Shown here one piece after another: positions 1 through 11,133 of a DNA stretch of 64,000 bases. The stretch comes from Platycnemis pennipes. Lineage: Eukaryota > Arthropoda > Insecta > Odonata > Platycnemididae. Under the pieces are notes generated by a model that saw only the letters and a list, made by a program, of their open reading frames with translations, made no database searches and was not told where the DNA came from. A program made the translations under genes and the position numbers. The stretch covers positions 122,656,133-122,720,132 of the forward strand of contig OW121853.1 of assembly GCA_933228895.1 (NCBI GenBank). The letters are read 5' to 3'. Numbering within the stretch: position 1 is the first letter of the stretch; each line of letters opens with the position of its first letter.

Positions 1-774
1 AGGTCTGCAACGCAATGGAAGAAAAATCTAACGCAAATCGCACTACGGACAATGGTATGTCAATATAGATGTCACCTTGCGGAGCGTGTCTTTCATGCAT
101 ACATAGTTTGGCTCACCGTCACCGACAACAGATGCACGAAATTCCGATAAAAGCTCGATCAACGGGCGTCAGGGAGCAAGATAGCCGTCGCCCTGATGGA
201 GATATCCGCGCGACCATGTCACTCAACTTGATCGAAGCGCGCGAAACGCAATGCATTCCTGCCGGTGCATAGACTTCGTATCGACCTCCATCACACCACT
301 TCGAAGGCTTCGGGCCCCAAAGTCCACTTCCACCTCACGCCCTTCCGCATGCGGGTAATCCAATTCATCCACCCTTCCTTTTCCCTTGTTTTATTGGGGT
401 ACACATCAATAGCTTTATTCAACGCATACACAGTAATGACGAATCAAGCTCTGAATCAGAAAACAAAACTTGCATGCCTCACTCGAAGAAAAACATCATT
501 AATCGAGATGCCACAAAACCCGAAATATGCGTATGAATCGAATATCATAAAATCTAAACCATCAACAAACCGCCGTTCCAACCGCCAACATAAAATTAAC
601 CCTTAAAATTAAGAATGTGTATTCATCACTCACAGGCACAACAACTAAGGATACTAAGAATACTAAATTTTGTTTCCCATTCGTTTTAAGTCATAAATAG
701 GACGGCATCAGTCTTTATACATTTACATAACGCGGAAGTAAACGACGATTGTTTCTGCGATTTTAGCGCTAAGG
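1..774. other. Unannotated AT-rich stretch
   Basis: I see no gene or recognised repeat here. Two short open frames (67 and 113 codons) have no recognisable domain, and no splice-consistent exon chain was found. Confidence 0.4.
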
Positions 775-785
775 ACAAGGGATCT

Positions 786-1088
786 CCGCTCTGAAAAGTT
801 ATCACTATCACTCAGTGATTCAACCTGAAGGTTGGTTTTGATAGGTGAGAGTAGAGATCACCCCGTACTAAGCCAATGGCGTGTGAAATTCACACATTCA
901 GGGTAGGAGGGCCCAGTTCCTTTCCCTGGGCCACCTGCGATTTCCTATGAAGTTCAGACACGCAGAAAATCGAATCGCGAGGATTTTATATGGGGGTGTC
1001 TAGAAAGGCTCTTGCCCGGGATCTGAACCCGGGACTCTACGGTCAGCAACTCGGTGATCTACCCACTAGGCCACTTCGACCCCCGAAA
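786..1088 (-). mobile_element. tRNA-derived SINE (body family 1)
   Basis: Read on the minus strand, the element opens with a tRNA-like head at about 1088-1010. It has an A-box-like TGGCCTAGTGGG and a B box inside CGGGTTCAGATCCCG. The head is followed by a body carrying GAATGTGTGAATTTCACAC, GGCTTAGTACGGGG and a tail ending near TTGAATCACTGAGTGAT. The same body recurs at 37318-37435, 60440-60532 and 61277-61505, which supports a dispersed family. The acceptor and anticodon stems do not pair well, so it is a SINE head and not a tRNA gene. Transcription would be by RNA polymerase III from the A and B boxes (known for the class). Confidence 0.75.
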
Positions 1089-1403
1089 AGCCATCGCGTA
1101 CCCCGAATAGCTCGAATCCCTGCGAGAAGAGAATTCTGATGCGAGTATGTGGGAAAAAGAGAAAACACGAAAACAAAAGAAGCAAAATAAGTGGGTGTCA
1201 AACGATGGAAGTACATAATCAACTACCTACACACACTTATCAACTAGGAACAGATGCAATAATGAAGAGTAAAACTGAAGCGATGTTTGAAGAAGGGTTA
1301 AAACGTAGTTTCTAGCGCATAATACAGCTTTCCAATATTATTGTGTTCCAAATGAGGACAGAAAATATAATTTTCAAAGACGAGCTGAGCATCGCATACG
1401 TGT
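1089..1403. other. Spacer, nothing recognised
   Basis: AT-rich spacer between a SINE and a LINE tail. No coding potential or repeat was recognised. Confidence 0.4.
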
Positions 1404-1605
1404 ACATATGTTAACATCTACACGATACCCTGCAAGCCACCGCGAGGGTGTGTGGCAGGGGGTGAAGATCTCCAAGCATGCACTATTTACATGCAAACAA
1501 GCAACTATAGGGTCTCATGCAACTAGATTGTTAGCATCTATAGTATTTAAGGGGTAAATACATGCATCATGCACTACAGACTACTCTAAAATATTAACAC
1601 TCTAG
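1404..1605 (-). mobile_element. CR1/Jockey-type LINE 3' end (5'-truncated)
   Basis: On the minus strand this is only the 3' untranslated end of the LINE family that is longer at 41842-42300 and 58546-58895. It keeps the terminal stem-loop (arms CCCTGCCACACACC and GGTGGCTTGCAGGG) followed by TATCGTGTAGATG. Severe 5' truncation is usual for target-primed reverse transcription. No coding sequence remains. Confidence 0.75.
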
Positions 1606-2426
1606 TCTTAAATTTACCGAGACAGCAGCGGAGAGAATCATGAGAAAAAGAATCGTTTTAGCAAAGGATTACTTCCAATTTTATTTATCCTCCCAATTCA
1701 TTGACAAAGTACTGAGGAGTCTTGAACCGTTTTTTCAACCATCGACTCATTGCGAATGTAGGCAATGCTGGTCAATCCAAAACACTGCTGATGGTTATCA
1801 CCTTGTATGAGGCGGGAGTAGGACCACTTGCTTGAAAGTAGGAATGGTGTACCGGGAAAATAATGACAGGGTGTGAAAATATTTCTCCCTCTCATAAAGC
1901 AATTACGTTACCAGGCCGCCATTTCGTGCTATGCTCTACCGATTCCCTAACGAAGTAAAAAACTGCACAGGGTATAACCAACACATCACGATACCAGAGA
2001 GCCAGCCAGAAATAACAGGAGTTCCTGAGCTTCTACTCAACAATGCAAGCATGGTCATTGATTGATGTATATAAGTTTATTTCCTCGGTCCTTACAAGCA
2101 GGGGACAACTTAAGTATCCGAGACTGCATGCGAAATGGATGTGATGAGGATTATGTGATATGGTGATACAGCGACTTAATAGAACATCATGCTAGACAAT
2201 AACAAGTACATATCATCCGAAATAGGTACCTGGTTACAACAGATCGTGGTCCCATTTGGATAAGTTTTTTCGAATTCCGATACGGTTGATAAAAGAGTCT
2301 GTGGTAGCGAAATTTACTCCTTGCCAACTTCGGGAAACAGTTAAATACTTGCCCCTCTACGCACACTACTTGGGACAGGACTGTAAACGCATAAAAGAAG
2401 CAAAAAGATTACTTTCCACTAGGAAA
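1606..2426. other. Spacer with one weak minus-strand frame
   Basis: A 65-codon minus-strand frame at 1698-1895 has no recognisable motif and may be chance. Nothing else was recognised. Confidence 0.35.
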
Positions 2427-2792
2427 ACACAAGTATTCGAAATATGGTGCTACCGAAGAATGATGAAGATAAAATGCATCGACAGAGTGACAAATGAAGA
2501 ATTCCTAAGAAGAGTGGGAGAAAAGAGAAGTCTGTTGAAAACTATAAAAAGAAGACGGGACAACTTAATCGGCCACATCTTAAGACACGATGGCCTGATG
2601 AAGACAATTGTCGAAGGAAAAGTGAACGGGAAGAATGGAAAAGGCAGGCCTCGTATGAAGTTTATGGAACAAATTGCGAAGGGTTTAAAAGAGAGGAGTA
2701 CGTCAATATGAGGAGGTTGGTGATAGAAGAATCGAGTGGAGGGCTGCGTCAAACCAATTCTATAATTGTCGACCCTTGATGATGATGATGCC
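2427..2792 (+). mobile_element. RTE-like LINE copy, 3' part of reverse transcriptase
   Basis: The plus-strand frame encodes the C-terminal part of a non-LTR reverse transcriptase polyprotein. Visible motifs are WCYRRMMKIKCIDRVTNEE, RRVGEKRSLLKT, NLIGHILRHDGLMKTI and KNGKGRPRM. The frame stops near 2708, and the remaining 3' sequence RIEWRAASNQ appears in another frame, so the copy is shifted and dead. It ends in a (GAT)n tail, as RTE/BovB-type elements often do. The same segment recurs at 29566-30160, 31642-32190, 51616-51935 and 57040-57704. Clade assignment to RTE is from motif resemblance and is less certain than LINE identity. Confidence 0.8.
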
Positions 2793-2892
2793 AATCAGTC
2801 TGGTAGAGGGATTTTTTTCCACGAACAATCAATTGTATCCACTCTCAGTACATACATTTTAAACTGAAGTATTACTCTAAAAATTGTAAATT

Positions 2893-3006
2893 TGAAAGAG
2901 AAGGAATACGTAAATTTGGAGAGATTAGGCGATACAAGAACTCAGCGGAGAGCTGCGTCAAACCAATCTGAGGATTGATGACCAATGATGATGATGATGA
3001 TGATGA
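2893..3006 (+). mobile_element. RTE-like LINE 3' tail, second copy
   Basis: A heavily 5'-truncated copy of the same family as 2427-2792. It keeps GAAAGAGAAGGAATACGTAA, the coding tail RRAASNQ and an expanded (ATG)7-like microsatellite terminus. It follows the first copy by about 100 bp in the same orientation. Confidence 0.7.
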
Positions 3007-3162
3007 GGACAACACAAAAAGGATCTTGAATCAGAGACACGTGAAAAAAGCCCAAGAGACGAGCTAAGGTTAGTAAAGGTAGTTGTTTCAGGCTTGATTT
3101 GGTGGAATATCATAGCGAAAGAAAAAGACTGGCAATTTTCCACAAGAATAAGGATTTTACTC

Positions 3163-3193
3163 GACCGGTTTCGGTGTACAACACCATCTTCAG
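3163..3193 (-). ncRNA. Hammerhead-ribozyme-like core of a Penelope-like element
   Basis: The minus strand reads CTGAAGA, then a hairpin GGTGT-TGT-ACACC, then GAAAC, CG, GTC. These are the conserved hammerhead strands in order (CUGANGA, stem II, GAAA, minimal stem III, cleavage-site GUC). One unpaired T precedes stem II. PLEs are known to carry such motifs in their terminal repeats. Stem I pairing is not obvious, so activity is unproven. No PLE coding sequence is adjacent. Confidence 0.5.
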
Positions 3194-3236
3194 GTGAAAA
3201 TTATATCTTAGACTTCTGTATATATACAATTGCAGT

Positions 3237-3280
3237 GAGGGGGGGGGGGAAGGTTGAAAGGGGGTGGGGTAGGAGGAGGT
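3237..3280 (+). repeat. G-run tract
   Basis: A homopolymer-rich G stretch with several runs of four or more guanines in about 45 bp; a G-quadruplex is possible. It lies just outside the ribozyme-like motif and is followed by a GC-rich block to about 3730 with no identifiable gene. Confidence 0.5.
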
Positions 3281-5537
3281 TCTTTCGACGAGCTAAAGTT
3301 TTTTTTTTCAAAACCCTTCAAGAGGGGATTTCACAGCGACAGTTAAAGCGGCGACTTATAAAGACGGGAGGTGTTCAAGGGATCTGGTCCAGGAATTGGA
3401 TCACGTTCCATCATCATCACTGCTGGGGAGGGAGCTCATTCAGGAACGTACGGCGCGTGCGGGAACGGCTCCTTTTATGCTCCAGTTACGAGCGGGACGC
3501 ACAATCTCCCCATCATCCCTCCGCAGACGACCGGCGTTCGAGGGGGGACGTAATCACACCTACTCGCCGCACACTCCGGCCGGGGTGGGGCACGCCCATC
3601 TCCTCGGCACAAACACCACCACGCCCCCCTGCCCTCATTCCGAGCGGTGATCCCGAGGCTTATGGCAACCAGAGCACGTGACGGCACGGGCGGGCACAAT
3701 AGGGGGCCCCCCTGGCGGGAGAGGGGTGAACTTCCCACTCCACAAAGAGAGAAAGAGAGAGACGACTGCGAAAATTTCTACAGGTGCGACGAAAACTACA
3801 CAAAGGATTCCGCCAGAAAATATGGACAAGATCAAAACAACGAACAATGAGTGTGAGATGAAATGCCTTAACAAGGGATTTGCAAAATATATCCACCGAG
3901 GGATAATGAAAAAGATTTACAACACTAATATGATTTTTAGATGATTGTGACGCCATATCATGATTGATCATGATATCGTTGATGATAATTTTATTTTCCC
4001 CATCAAGAAAAAGACAGTAATAACCAATAAATAAAATCGCCAGCTACAAACAATTTAAGATCTACTACCACGTTCTACCTTAACCGCATAAAGTAATAAA
4101 ACACAAATGCTATAAAATATGACCATGGTACAGCTATTCCATTGGAAAACATAAAACATACAAATTATATCACACATTACTTTCTTTCGGCACTCGATGA
4201 CATTTAAGTAATGACAATGCCCTGATAATTGCGCTCACAGGAACATATTGGATATTTCCTCCCCAATTGACATCGTTTCAGAGGTTTCCAAGTTTCAGCA
4301 AACTTTCGCATGACATTAATTTACAATACCTCTATTGCGAAGCTTTTATGAAATTTTCGATGAAAGATGGTAGAGACATCCACGTTACTTCACCTTTCGA
4401 CGAGATGCTTCTCGTACGAATAAATTTTGGCTTAAACTAAGGAATAAAAGAAGAAACGGAGATATTTGGAATTACTGGAATGACCAATATCTAGTTTACA
4501 ATATTAAAAACAATAAAAGATATTAATTTATCTACTTAACTTACTATGATCATCCTTCTACTGGGTCAACATTAACGCCAAAAAATACATACCTAATTGA
4601 TTGAAAGATTCACATTAATGGTACGACGCACAATGCCAAAAAGTTAGACACATTAAAATACCTGTAGATCGAAACCTGAAGGCCGCTATATGGAGAATTC
4701 TGGATAACAATACAATTTGCAACAAATATTAAATTCTTCAATAACGGCAACAATGCGGACATCAATTTCTCTCTATTAATTAACGTGAAGTAATAGAGAA
4801 GGGGTTAGGAGCCTGATACTCGAAATTTCCCCTAAAGTAACGTACTTAGGGGGTTTACAAAATGCCTGTAGACAGAGGTTTACGGAACCTTCGTCTCTAC
4901 ATCACTGCCACAGACAAATATCCTTCGAAATGACATTCAAAGAATTGTTCAGAAAATAATCAACCAAGAAGTCGAGGAAAATGGTCACCAGGGAAGCCTT
5001 GGTTAAGGGTGCTCCCTAGCGGCCTCTAAAAGCCCGTTGCAGATGCTTAAGATGAACGCGACTACGACTTTATCGTAGCTGCTGGTAATTTGGAAAATTT
5101 TCCCATTGTAGCAAAAGAATTGCTTTTTTGCGTAAATGGAATGGATTTCTTATTGGTTTATTTGTTAGTTTATAAAAAATAGCCAAACTTTCCATTTTTG
5201 TCCCTTTTTAGTCGCTATTTGCGAAGCCTAGAATAGGAACAGAGGATTTTGCTTCCACTCTAGAGAAAGCTTTATCCTTCATCTACACATTCAAACAACA
5301 ACTTTTGATGCTATTTCTATAGCTAGGTCATAATAGTAAACCCTGTGGAGCATGTTTTGCGTTTTTAAACTCGTTGTGCGCTGAAGTTCCGACCGAAGAT
5401 TTCTGCCGTAGCGGTCTACCCCCACTCCTGCCCTAAGGCTTTCCACCCCTCTTGTTTACGAAACTCCAGATTTGTTCGGTCTGTGAGAAAGCGCGAGGGT
5501 TCTAGCAGTGTCAGGTTACCCTTCGGAGATAACGCAG
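3281..5537. other. GC-rich block then AT-rich spacer
   Basis: From 3340 to 3730 the base composition is much more GC-rich than the neighbourhood. Several overlapping frames on both strands are open there, including one of 195 codons at 3094-3681, but none shows a domain, and open frames are expected by chance in GC-rich DNA. From 3980 to 5530 the DNA is AT-rich and nothing was recognised. Confidence 0.4.
3955..3976. repeat. Perfect short palindrome
   Basis: Arms ATATCATGA and TCATGATAT are separated by TTGA. It is isolated, with no flanking element, and is possibly chance. Confidence 0.5.
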
Positions 5538-5577
5538 CTCGAGTCCACGAAAAGCGACCGGAAGAATTCTGAGCGTC

Positions 5578-6937
5578 ATGGAAAACGCCAAAGGCCGTAA
5601 GAAAGCAAAGCATCGAAGAGGATACGGACAAAGGAAAAGAAAGCATATCTTCTACGGGAAATTAGGAAAGAAAGCAGAGAAAAGGTACTAATTTGGACAT
5701 ATTATTTTAGCATTGCTATGTACAACATTTCTTTTTTTAGCATTACTCCTTACTAAGCACCTTTTTTATTTGGGGGGAAATATATATTTTAATATCCTTT
5801 GCCGTACTCATTTCAGTGATTCAAAAGGAAACAGTGACGATTTGAGAAGCAAGAAAGCATATTCCGACAATGGCTGGTAAGTTTACTATGGCAAATGTGC
5901 CAATATGTGGAAATGTTATTACTGCACGTATTAAATAATGATTCTCCATGATGAATGGATTGGCAACGGCATGGTTACCTATCACGATTTACACACGTAT
6001 TATTTATTCCAGTAAAGAGCAGGTGATTCATGAAGGATGCCCCTCCGTAGGCGTGATTGATTCATCTCACAGTGTCAAGGAAGTCGCTCCTGAAAGGTAA
6101 TTGACTAATATACATGGTGATAGTGTAGAAAGACAAGACCACGTAAAACATTTATTTCGTTTTCTTGCTGTAACTCTGTTCCTTCTCTTCTACCTAGATC
6201 TCAGTCACCACAGGCTGGGTGTAGTCATTGGGAAGACGAAACAGTTCTCCAAGAAATAACCACAAGCGAACCTCAACATCGCTCCTTGGTTACCGATGAC
6301 GGAGATAGACCACGTTCATCACCCAAAAGGTAGAATATGAAAATTTATTTACTTTTCATTGCTTTCAATGGCATAGTTTTCGAGATTAAGCATAAGTTGC
6401 CCTTTCATTTTATAAAAATCATTTTCGCGCACCATAGTATCTCGAAACATATTGTATGCCGAAGTGTTGCTTCTCCGCCTAGCCTAGGTTATTAAATGGT
6501 TTAATTATACCTTGTGTATTCCACAAATAATTGAGATTTTGGCCTTAAACGTGATAAAAAATGAACCAAATCCTTGATATAATAACCCATTATCAATGAA
6601 CGCAGCATTAGTGATTCTCCTATTTCACAAGGATTACTATTTCGCTAATTTCGCGTAAATGCAGCTATTTGCAATATTTTCCTACTAGCAATCATACGTG
6701 ATTATAATTATTGTGTATAAATATAACGGATATTAATGGCTGTACCATTACTACAATTTGAGGCATAGTTCTCTCAGGATCAAGCTAGCCAATGCGAAGA
6801 GGACAATTTCAAGTCACGCACTGTCCCTCTTAGATTCTGAGGTTAGTTTTTCCAGGTTGGGGAGGGCCATGTTGTCATTAAAGGCGCAAGAGGGATTAAG
6901 AGGAGTGGTCAGTATCATGCAGTTCAAGCGGCGGTAG
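5578..6937 (+). CDS. Candidate N-terminal exons of the transposase-nuclease gene, or a separate small gene
   Basis: Five short segments with GT/AG borders join in one frame. They are 5578-5684 (ATG start, donor AG/GTACTA), 5817-5876, 6013-6096, 6198-6329 and 6778 onward. All four junctions are phase 2, and the internal exons are 60, 84 and 132 bp, all multiples of three. The first exon is very basic (KGRKKAKHRRGYGQRKRK), like a nuclear localisation signal, and the rest is polar and serine-rich. The last segment can end at the stop at 6935-6937, giving about 188 residues. Alternatively it can splice at 6855 (a weak GTTGGG donor) to the phase-2 exon at 11134, making a protein of about 922 residues. 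The first exon could also begin at an acceptor at 5536-5537, since its frame is open back to 5533. No domain was recognised. What is seen is the consistent phases and splice sites; that these are real exons is inference. Confidence 0.5.
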
Positions 6938-7347
6938 TATCTTCGATATCGACTATTTGAGATACTATGAATCCGGGAACTCTCCGAGAAATGTTGAGTG
7001 ATATCAGGCTACTAAAAAATTAAATTTAATATCATAAATCAAGAAGACATGTGGGAAGACAACCACAATATTCTACGTGCAGCGCTTTTTGTTGTACTTC
7101 ACTAATGTAGCAGTTCATATTATTTCAAATAATCGTCTCTTCAAACGAACCTCCATTTTACTGCCAGGAATTGTAATAAAGTCCTCTGAATATTTCTCAT
7201 ATCATTCCACAATCTATTCAACCTTTTCTTACCGCAACACCAAGTACGGATAATCACTTTTACGAAATATATGTTACGAGTGCTATAATTGCATATCGTC
7301 GCGGCAGAAACTGTCCTTTCACCTAAAATAGGCAACGAGATATACAT

Positions 7348-7500
7348 CTACATAATACACTGTAAGGCACCATAAAGGCGTGTGGAAGGGTGTGAATTAA
7401 AACCAAATATGCATTACTTACATATCATACACTTCAAGATTTAGAAAAGATAAAAATAGCAATGTTCCATAGTAGTTGCTTACGAACAGTATTTAAACCT
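7348..7500 (-). mobile_element. LINE 3' end, second 3'-UTR subfamily
   Basis: On the minus strand this matches the 3' UTR of the LINE copies ending at 51594 and 63791. It has the stem-loop arms CACGCC and GGTGC around TTTAT, followed by TATTATGTAGATG. It is 5'-truncated, with no coding part. Confidence 0.6.
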
Positions 7501-8171
7501 ATCGGGATATTAAAAATCATGGTAATATTTGCTACCCGATGATGCAGTAGCTTATTTAACATAAATAGTACCTACGTGCTGAAATCAAAGTCCTTTACAC
7601 TAGGAATACGCTCAAACAAAATTTTTTGGGCACCGAGTCGGAACTACTGCTTTTCAAAGGTTCACCACTCTCAGGATATTTTGCTTCACTTCTGAAACAT
7701 GAAATGTGTGAAGAGTCGACCCGTGGCGGCCGAAACCCTGGTCAATTTCGTTTTTTTGGTTTCCTGGCCCTCACAAAGAGCCCTTCCCTCTTGACTCTTA
7801 TTGCATATTGCCAGTCAAAGACCTTGCCGCCGAGGCCACATGTTTAGTCTGTGCCGCGGCGCTTCACAACCTTCCCCATCCATGAGACGCGCGATGAAAA
7901 CAAAGCAACCCTTTTCACACCTCCACTTTTCCATTTTCCACTTTTCCTTCGCCAACCACCGTTATATATTGCCCAGGACACATGATGCCTGCCTAACGTG
8001 GAACCAGTGGGATTATATTTTACAGTTTCTCATTCTAAGAAGTTTGTAGTTACAATGCATTTTGATATATTACTCATTGCGCGTGTTCATCAAGTTTGAT
8101 TATAATCAGGTACGTGCAGCTTAATCGATAGAAACTAAGAAGGAATTTATTTGTAATAATAGGTCAGATTA
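7501..8171. other. Spacer, nothing recognised
   Basis: A few overlapping frames of 60-80 codons on the plus strand lack any domain. If the long gene model is right, this lies in its large intron (6856-11133). Confidence 0.35.
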
Positions 8172-8251
8172 GATTTGCAAAATACAGTTTGGATTTGCAA
8201 AATACAACTTGAATTTGCAAAATACAACTTGAATTTGCAAAATACAGTTAC
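8172..8251. repeat. 20-bp minisatellite, four units
   Basis: Four consecutive 20-bp units share the core ATTTGCAAAATACA and differ at a few bases, mainly in the last five. Confidence 0.85.
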
Positions 8252-8597
8252 AGTTGCTTGAATTCACAACTACATTTACAAGATTAAACTTAAATGAAGT
8301 GGGAATAGAATGCCTTAGTAAAGTGAAAAACGTTTTTCGTATTAAGTAAACGATACATTGCATTAACTTATTCGTATAGCATTACGCTTGCTGATACCTC
8401 ATAATTCCTGTCACCAGAGTCCAACTCGAAGATGCTTCCCACTCATCTTTTTGAGGGTTGGAAGATCTTTTATTTGTTGTGCGGCAGTATATTACTCTAA
8501 CTTTGTTACCGTGAAAAAAGGCTGTTATAAGTGGAAGTTAACCGCCGAAATGAAATCCATAGAAATGTCTACCATAGGGTAGCGACTAAGTCCCGCG

Positions 8598-8757
8598 TGG
8601 GAAACAGAAAGGAGAAAAATGCTGACTGCATCATTCTTCGGGAGGGTATGTAAATTACGGGCTACAACCCTGCGGGAAAAAAAAGTCAAGGAGATATTAT
8701 ATCCCTCTCTTCGTGGAAATAAGGCTAAGGAGCATGTGATTGCCTCCGGAACAATGA
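8598..8757 (+). pseudogene. YqaJ-nuclease domain fragment, paralogue of the 11-14.6 kb gene
   Basis: Translation gives WETERRKMLTASFFGRV and then LYPSLRGNKA, ending in IASGTM. It aligns without gaps to WHVERRKRLTASTFARV, LYPSFRGNKA and IASEAL of the intact gene (its 14055-14214 region), with well over half of residues identical across about 53 positions. Homology stops abruptly at both ends and no catalytic motif is included. It lies in the same orientation inside the inferred large intron. It may be a remnant of an older tandem or mobile copy of the family; it is unlikely to be a functional exon because it lacks the rest of the nuclease domain. Confidence 0.8.
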
Positions 8758-8759
8758 AC

Positions 8760-9649
8760 TCTCTCGTAGCCCTGAAGAATCATGTATAAAAATTAGAAAC
8801 GTCGGGCAAAGAGAATGAATAATTTACAAATTAATACACCCATCTCTCCTAAAAGAGGACAAAAATATTGCATACTCAAAAAGAGGTCACGAAGAGAATC
8901 ATCCGGATATATTTCTCTTGTTTTAAAGTGATTTCCAGCGTATTTCAGTGCCTATAAATTCAAGCACACCCTCCAATGAAAGTTACTCAAAACGAACCTT
9001 GCCGATTGCATTTCTACCGTTTCAGTACCTACTCGCCAAGGTTTGTACGAAATCCCTTAGTGTTCCATAATCAATTACCTAATGTCCTCGTCGCGAAGTT
9101 TAAAATCTTAGATAATTTTGAGAAACATCACCGGCAACGCCCAATGCAAGCTCGCTGTAAAAATAATGCCCAAATATTAGAAATATTTTTATTCCCAAAA
9201 TATTTCTCCCTAATAGAATATTCGCATCCTGTGAGCCTTTTCACCTAACTAAATCTCATGAAATCAGGTTTTGGCGTTGATCAATCTGTTGTTTCTGCCG
9301 AGCGCACCGAATAAAATAAATATTTTGCAATTCTTTTCCATCAGGGCTGTTCCCTATTATTCTTTCGACAATACAGGCATCCGCAAACATTCTGAATCGA
9401 ACATTTATGTTTTTGGCAATATCTTTAATGCATATTATTAGAGAAATAGATGTTCTAGGACAATTCTTTGTGGTACGCCGAATGTTACGCAGACGATTTG
9501 AAGAAGCACAAGTAGCCGTCGTCGGTAGTAGTTAGTCAGGTCGTTTAGGTAAAATTTATAAGACACGTAGGGCAGGCATATATGTGTGCCATGAATGGTT
9601 AAGAATTATAATTTAAGCATTTATAAAAGCAGGTAAATCTGTTATAATC
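8760..9649. other. AT-rich spacer
   Basis: No gene or repeat was recognised. A 90-codon plus-strand frame at 8976-9248 has no recognisable motif. Confidence 0.35.
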
Positions 9650-10325
9650 ATTTTCTTTTCTTTTGGAAAAAGAATAGCTCTCCTCCTAGCACTTACAAAA
9701 TAAGTTATAATGAATTAACAAACGTGGAATCCGCTAAATATCTTGGAATAAGACTGACACATGATCTTTCCTGGGGTAAACACATACGTGAAATAATGGG
9801 TCAAGCGAATCGTAAATTGGGATTCGTCAAAAGAGTACTGGGTAAATGTGACGATCATGTACGAGAAATGAGCTACTTTTCCCTTGTAAGACCTCATTTG
9901 GAATATGCTGCCAGTGTATGGGATCCCTACGAAATCTCTTTAAATAATGAACTTGAACGTGTGCAGCGAAGATTGGCAAGATTCGTTAAGGGACGGTACG
10001 ATAACCTTAGAAGCGTAACCAGTCTATTAAATGAATTAAATTGGGAAAGATTGTCAGATCGCAGGTTGAAATTTAGACTTAATCTCTTAAACAAATCCCA
10101 AGACCATATTTTCGGTGATGATGTTAAAAATATTTTACGAACCCCAACTTACTATGGTAGACTGGACTATAATCACAAAATTAGAGTAATTGATTGCCGA
10201 ACTGACAGATTCAAAATGTCCTTTTACCTCGTACAATTAGGGATATGAATAACGGTATCCAGTACGAGTGTAGCAATGGATAACATTGGTAGCTGCATGT
10301 TGGAGATGTAGATGTAGATGTACGC
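9650..10325 (+). mobile_element. CR1/Jockey-type LINE, reverse transcriptase C-terminus
   Basis: An open frame from about 9650 to 10247 encodes the thumb and C-terminal region of a non-LTR reverse transcriptase. Typical motifs are SAKYLGIRLTHDLSWGKHI, LVRPHLEYAASVWDPY, VQRRLARFV and SVTSLLNELNWERLSDRR. No stop interrupts about 190 residues, so the copy is fairly young, though cut off 5' of the palm domain. The 3' UTR has lost the internal part that carries the usual terminal hairpin and ends in three TGTAGA repeats. Relatives lie at 46280-46735, 51308-51594 and 63255-63791 (+), and at 41842-42300 and 58546-58895 (-). Confidence 0.85.
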
Positions 10326-11133
10326 TATCAGTCAGGACTTCTCTGAACTCACACACAGCGTTCCGCTTGATGAGAAGGATTGTATTCAGCAAACAATTTT
10401 TGTCCATTCCCGCACTTCAACTTGCAGTAGTGTGTGGTAAGCCTTGTAGAGGGCCTTGCAAGAATCAATTACGTGTTCCATAATTTTACTTTTGATGCAT
10501 GTCAAGCTTACTAGCCTTGGGCGGCAGTATTTGCAAGCGGACCCTTATATTCATGTAAGTACAAGGAGTGAAAGATACGGGTAGGTGGATGAAGTCGCTA
10601 GTGAATGTGGTCCTGAGGGTATTGAAGTGAAAGGTATCAAAGGTGCAAGGATTGCTGATGAAGTTTGGTGACCACTGGAATGAAGCGAGAGAGGCATTAA
10701 AAATAGGGCACTTTTTAAAAGTTGTTGAATGAAAGCTATTTTTACTGACTCACAAAAACATTTATTAGCCTCATAACCATGTCTGGCCATAAAGGCTAGG
10801 GAGGAAAGCGCGTACAATTATTTTGTTTTTAGTTTTTTTAGTGTTCTTTTTTAGTTTTTTAGTGTTTAAGTTTCTTAAACGAATTTTAAACGAAATTGTC
10901 ACATTTATCTGAGGCATGAGAAAATACTTTTATCAACTTCAGAAAAAAACATAGTCAACCAGTAAGTTTAGGGTAGGATTCTTAGTGAAACCTGACAATA
11001 TATAAAAGGGCTGGGATAAATGATAACTCCCTCAACCGTGGTCTATATACAAAGCAATTAAGTATTTGCTAAAGTTTTTCTTATTTTTCTCTCATGTTCC
11101 ACTTTTTTCTGATAGTTGTGATTTATATTACAG
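10326..11133. other. Spacer upstream of the 11134 exon
   Basis: Nothing was recognised. If the exon at 11134 has its own upstream exon nearer than 6.9 kb it should end in phase 2; I could not single out a convincing one here. Confidence 0.35.

Noticed and set aside
1010..1088. Possible tRNA gene on the minus strand
   Set aside because: A and B boxes are good but anticodon and acceptor stems do not pair, and the sequence continues into a repeated SINE body.
3094..3681. 195-codon plus-strand frame
   Set aside because: It begins across a PLE motif and G-run and continues in GC-rich DNA where several frames on both strands are open; no domain or splice logic.
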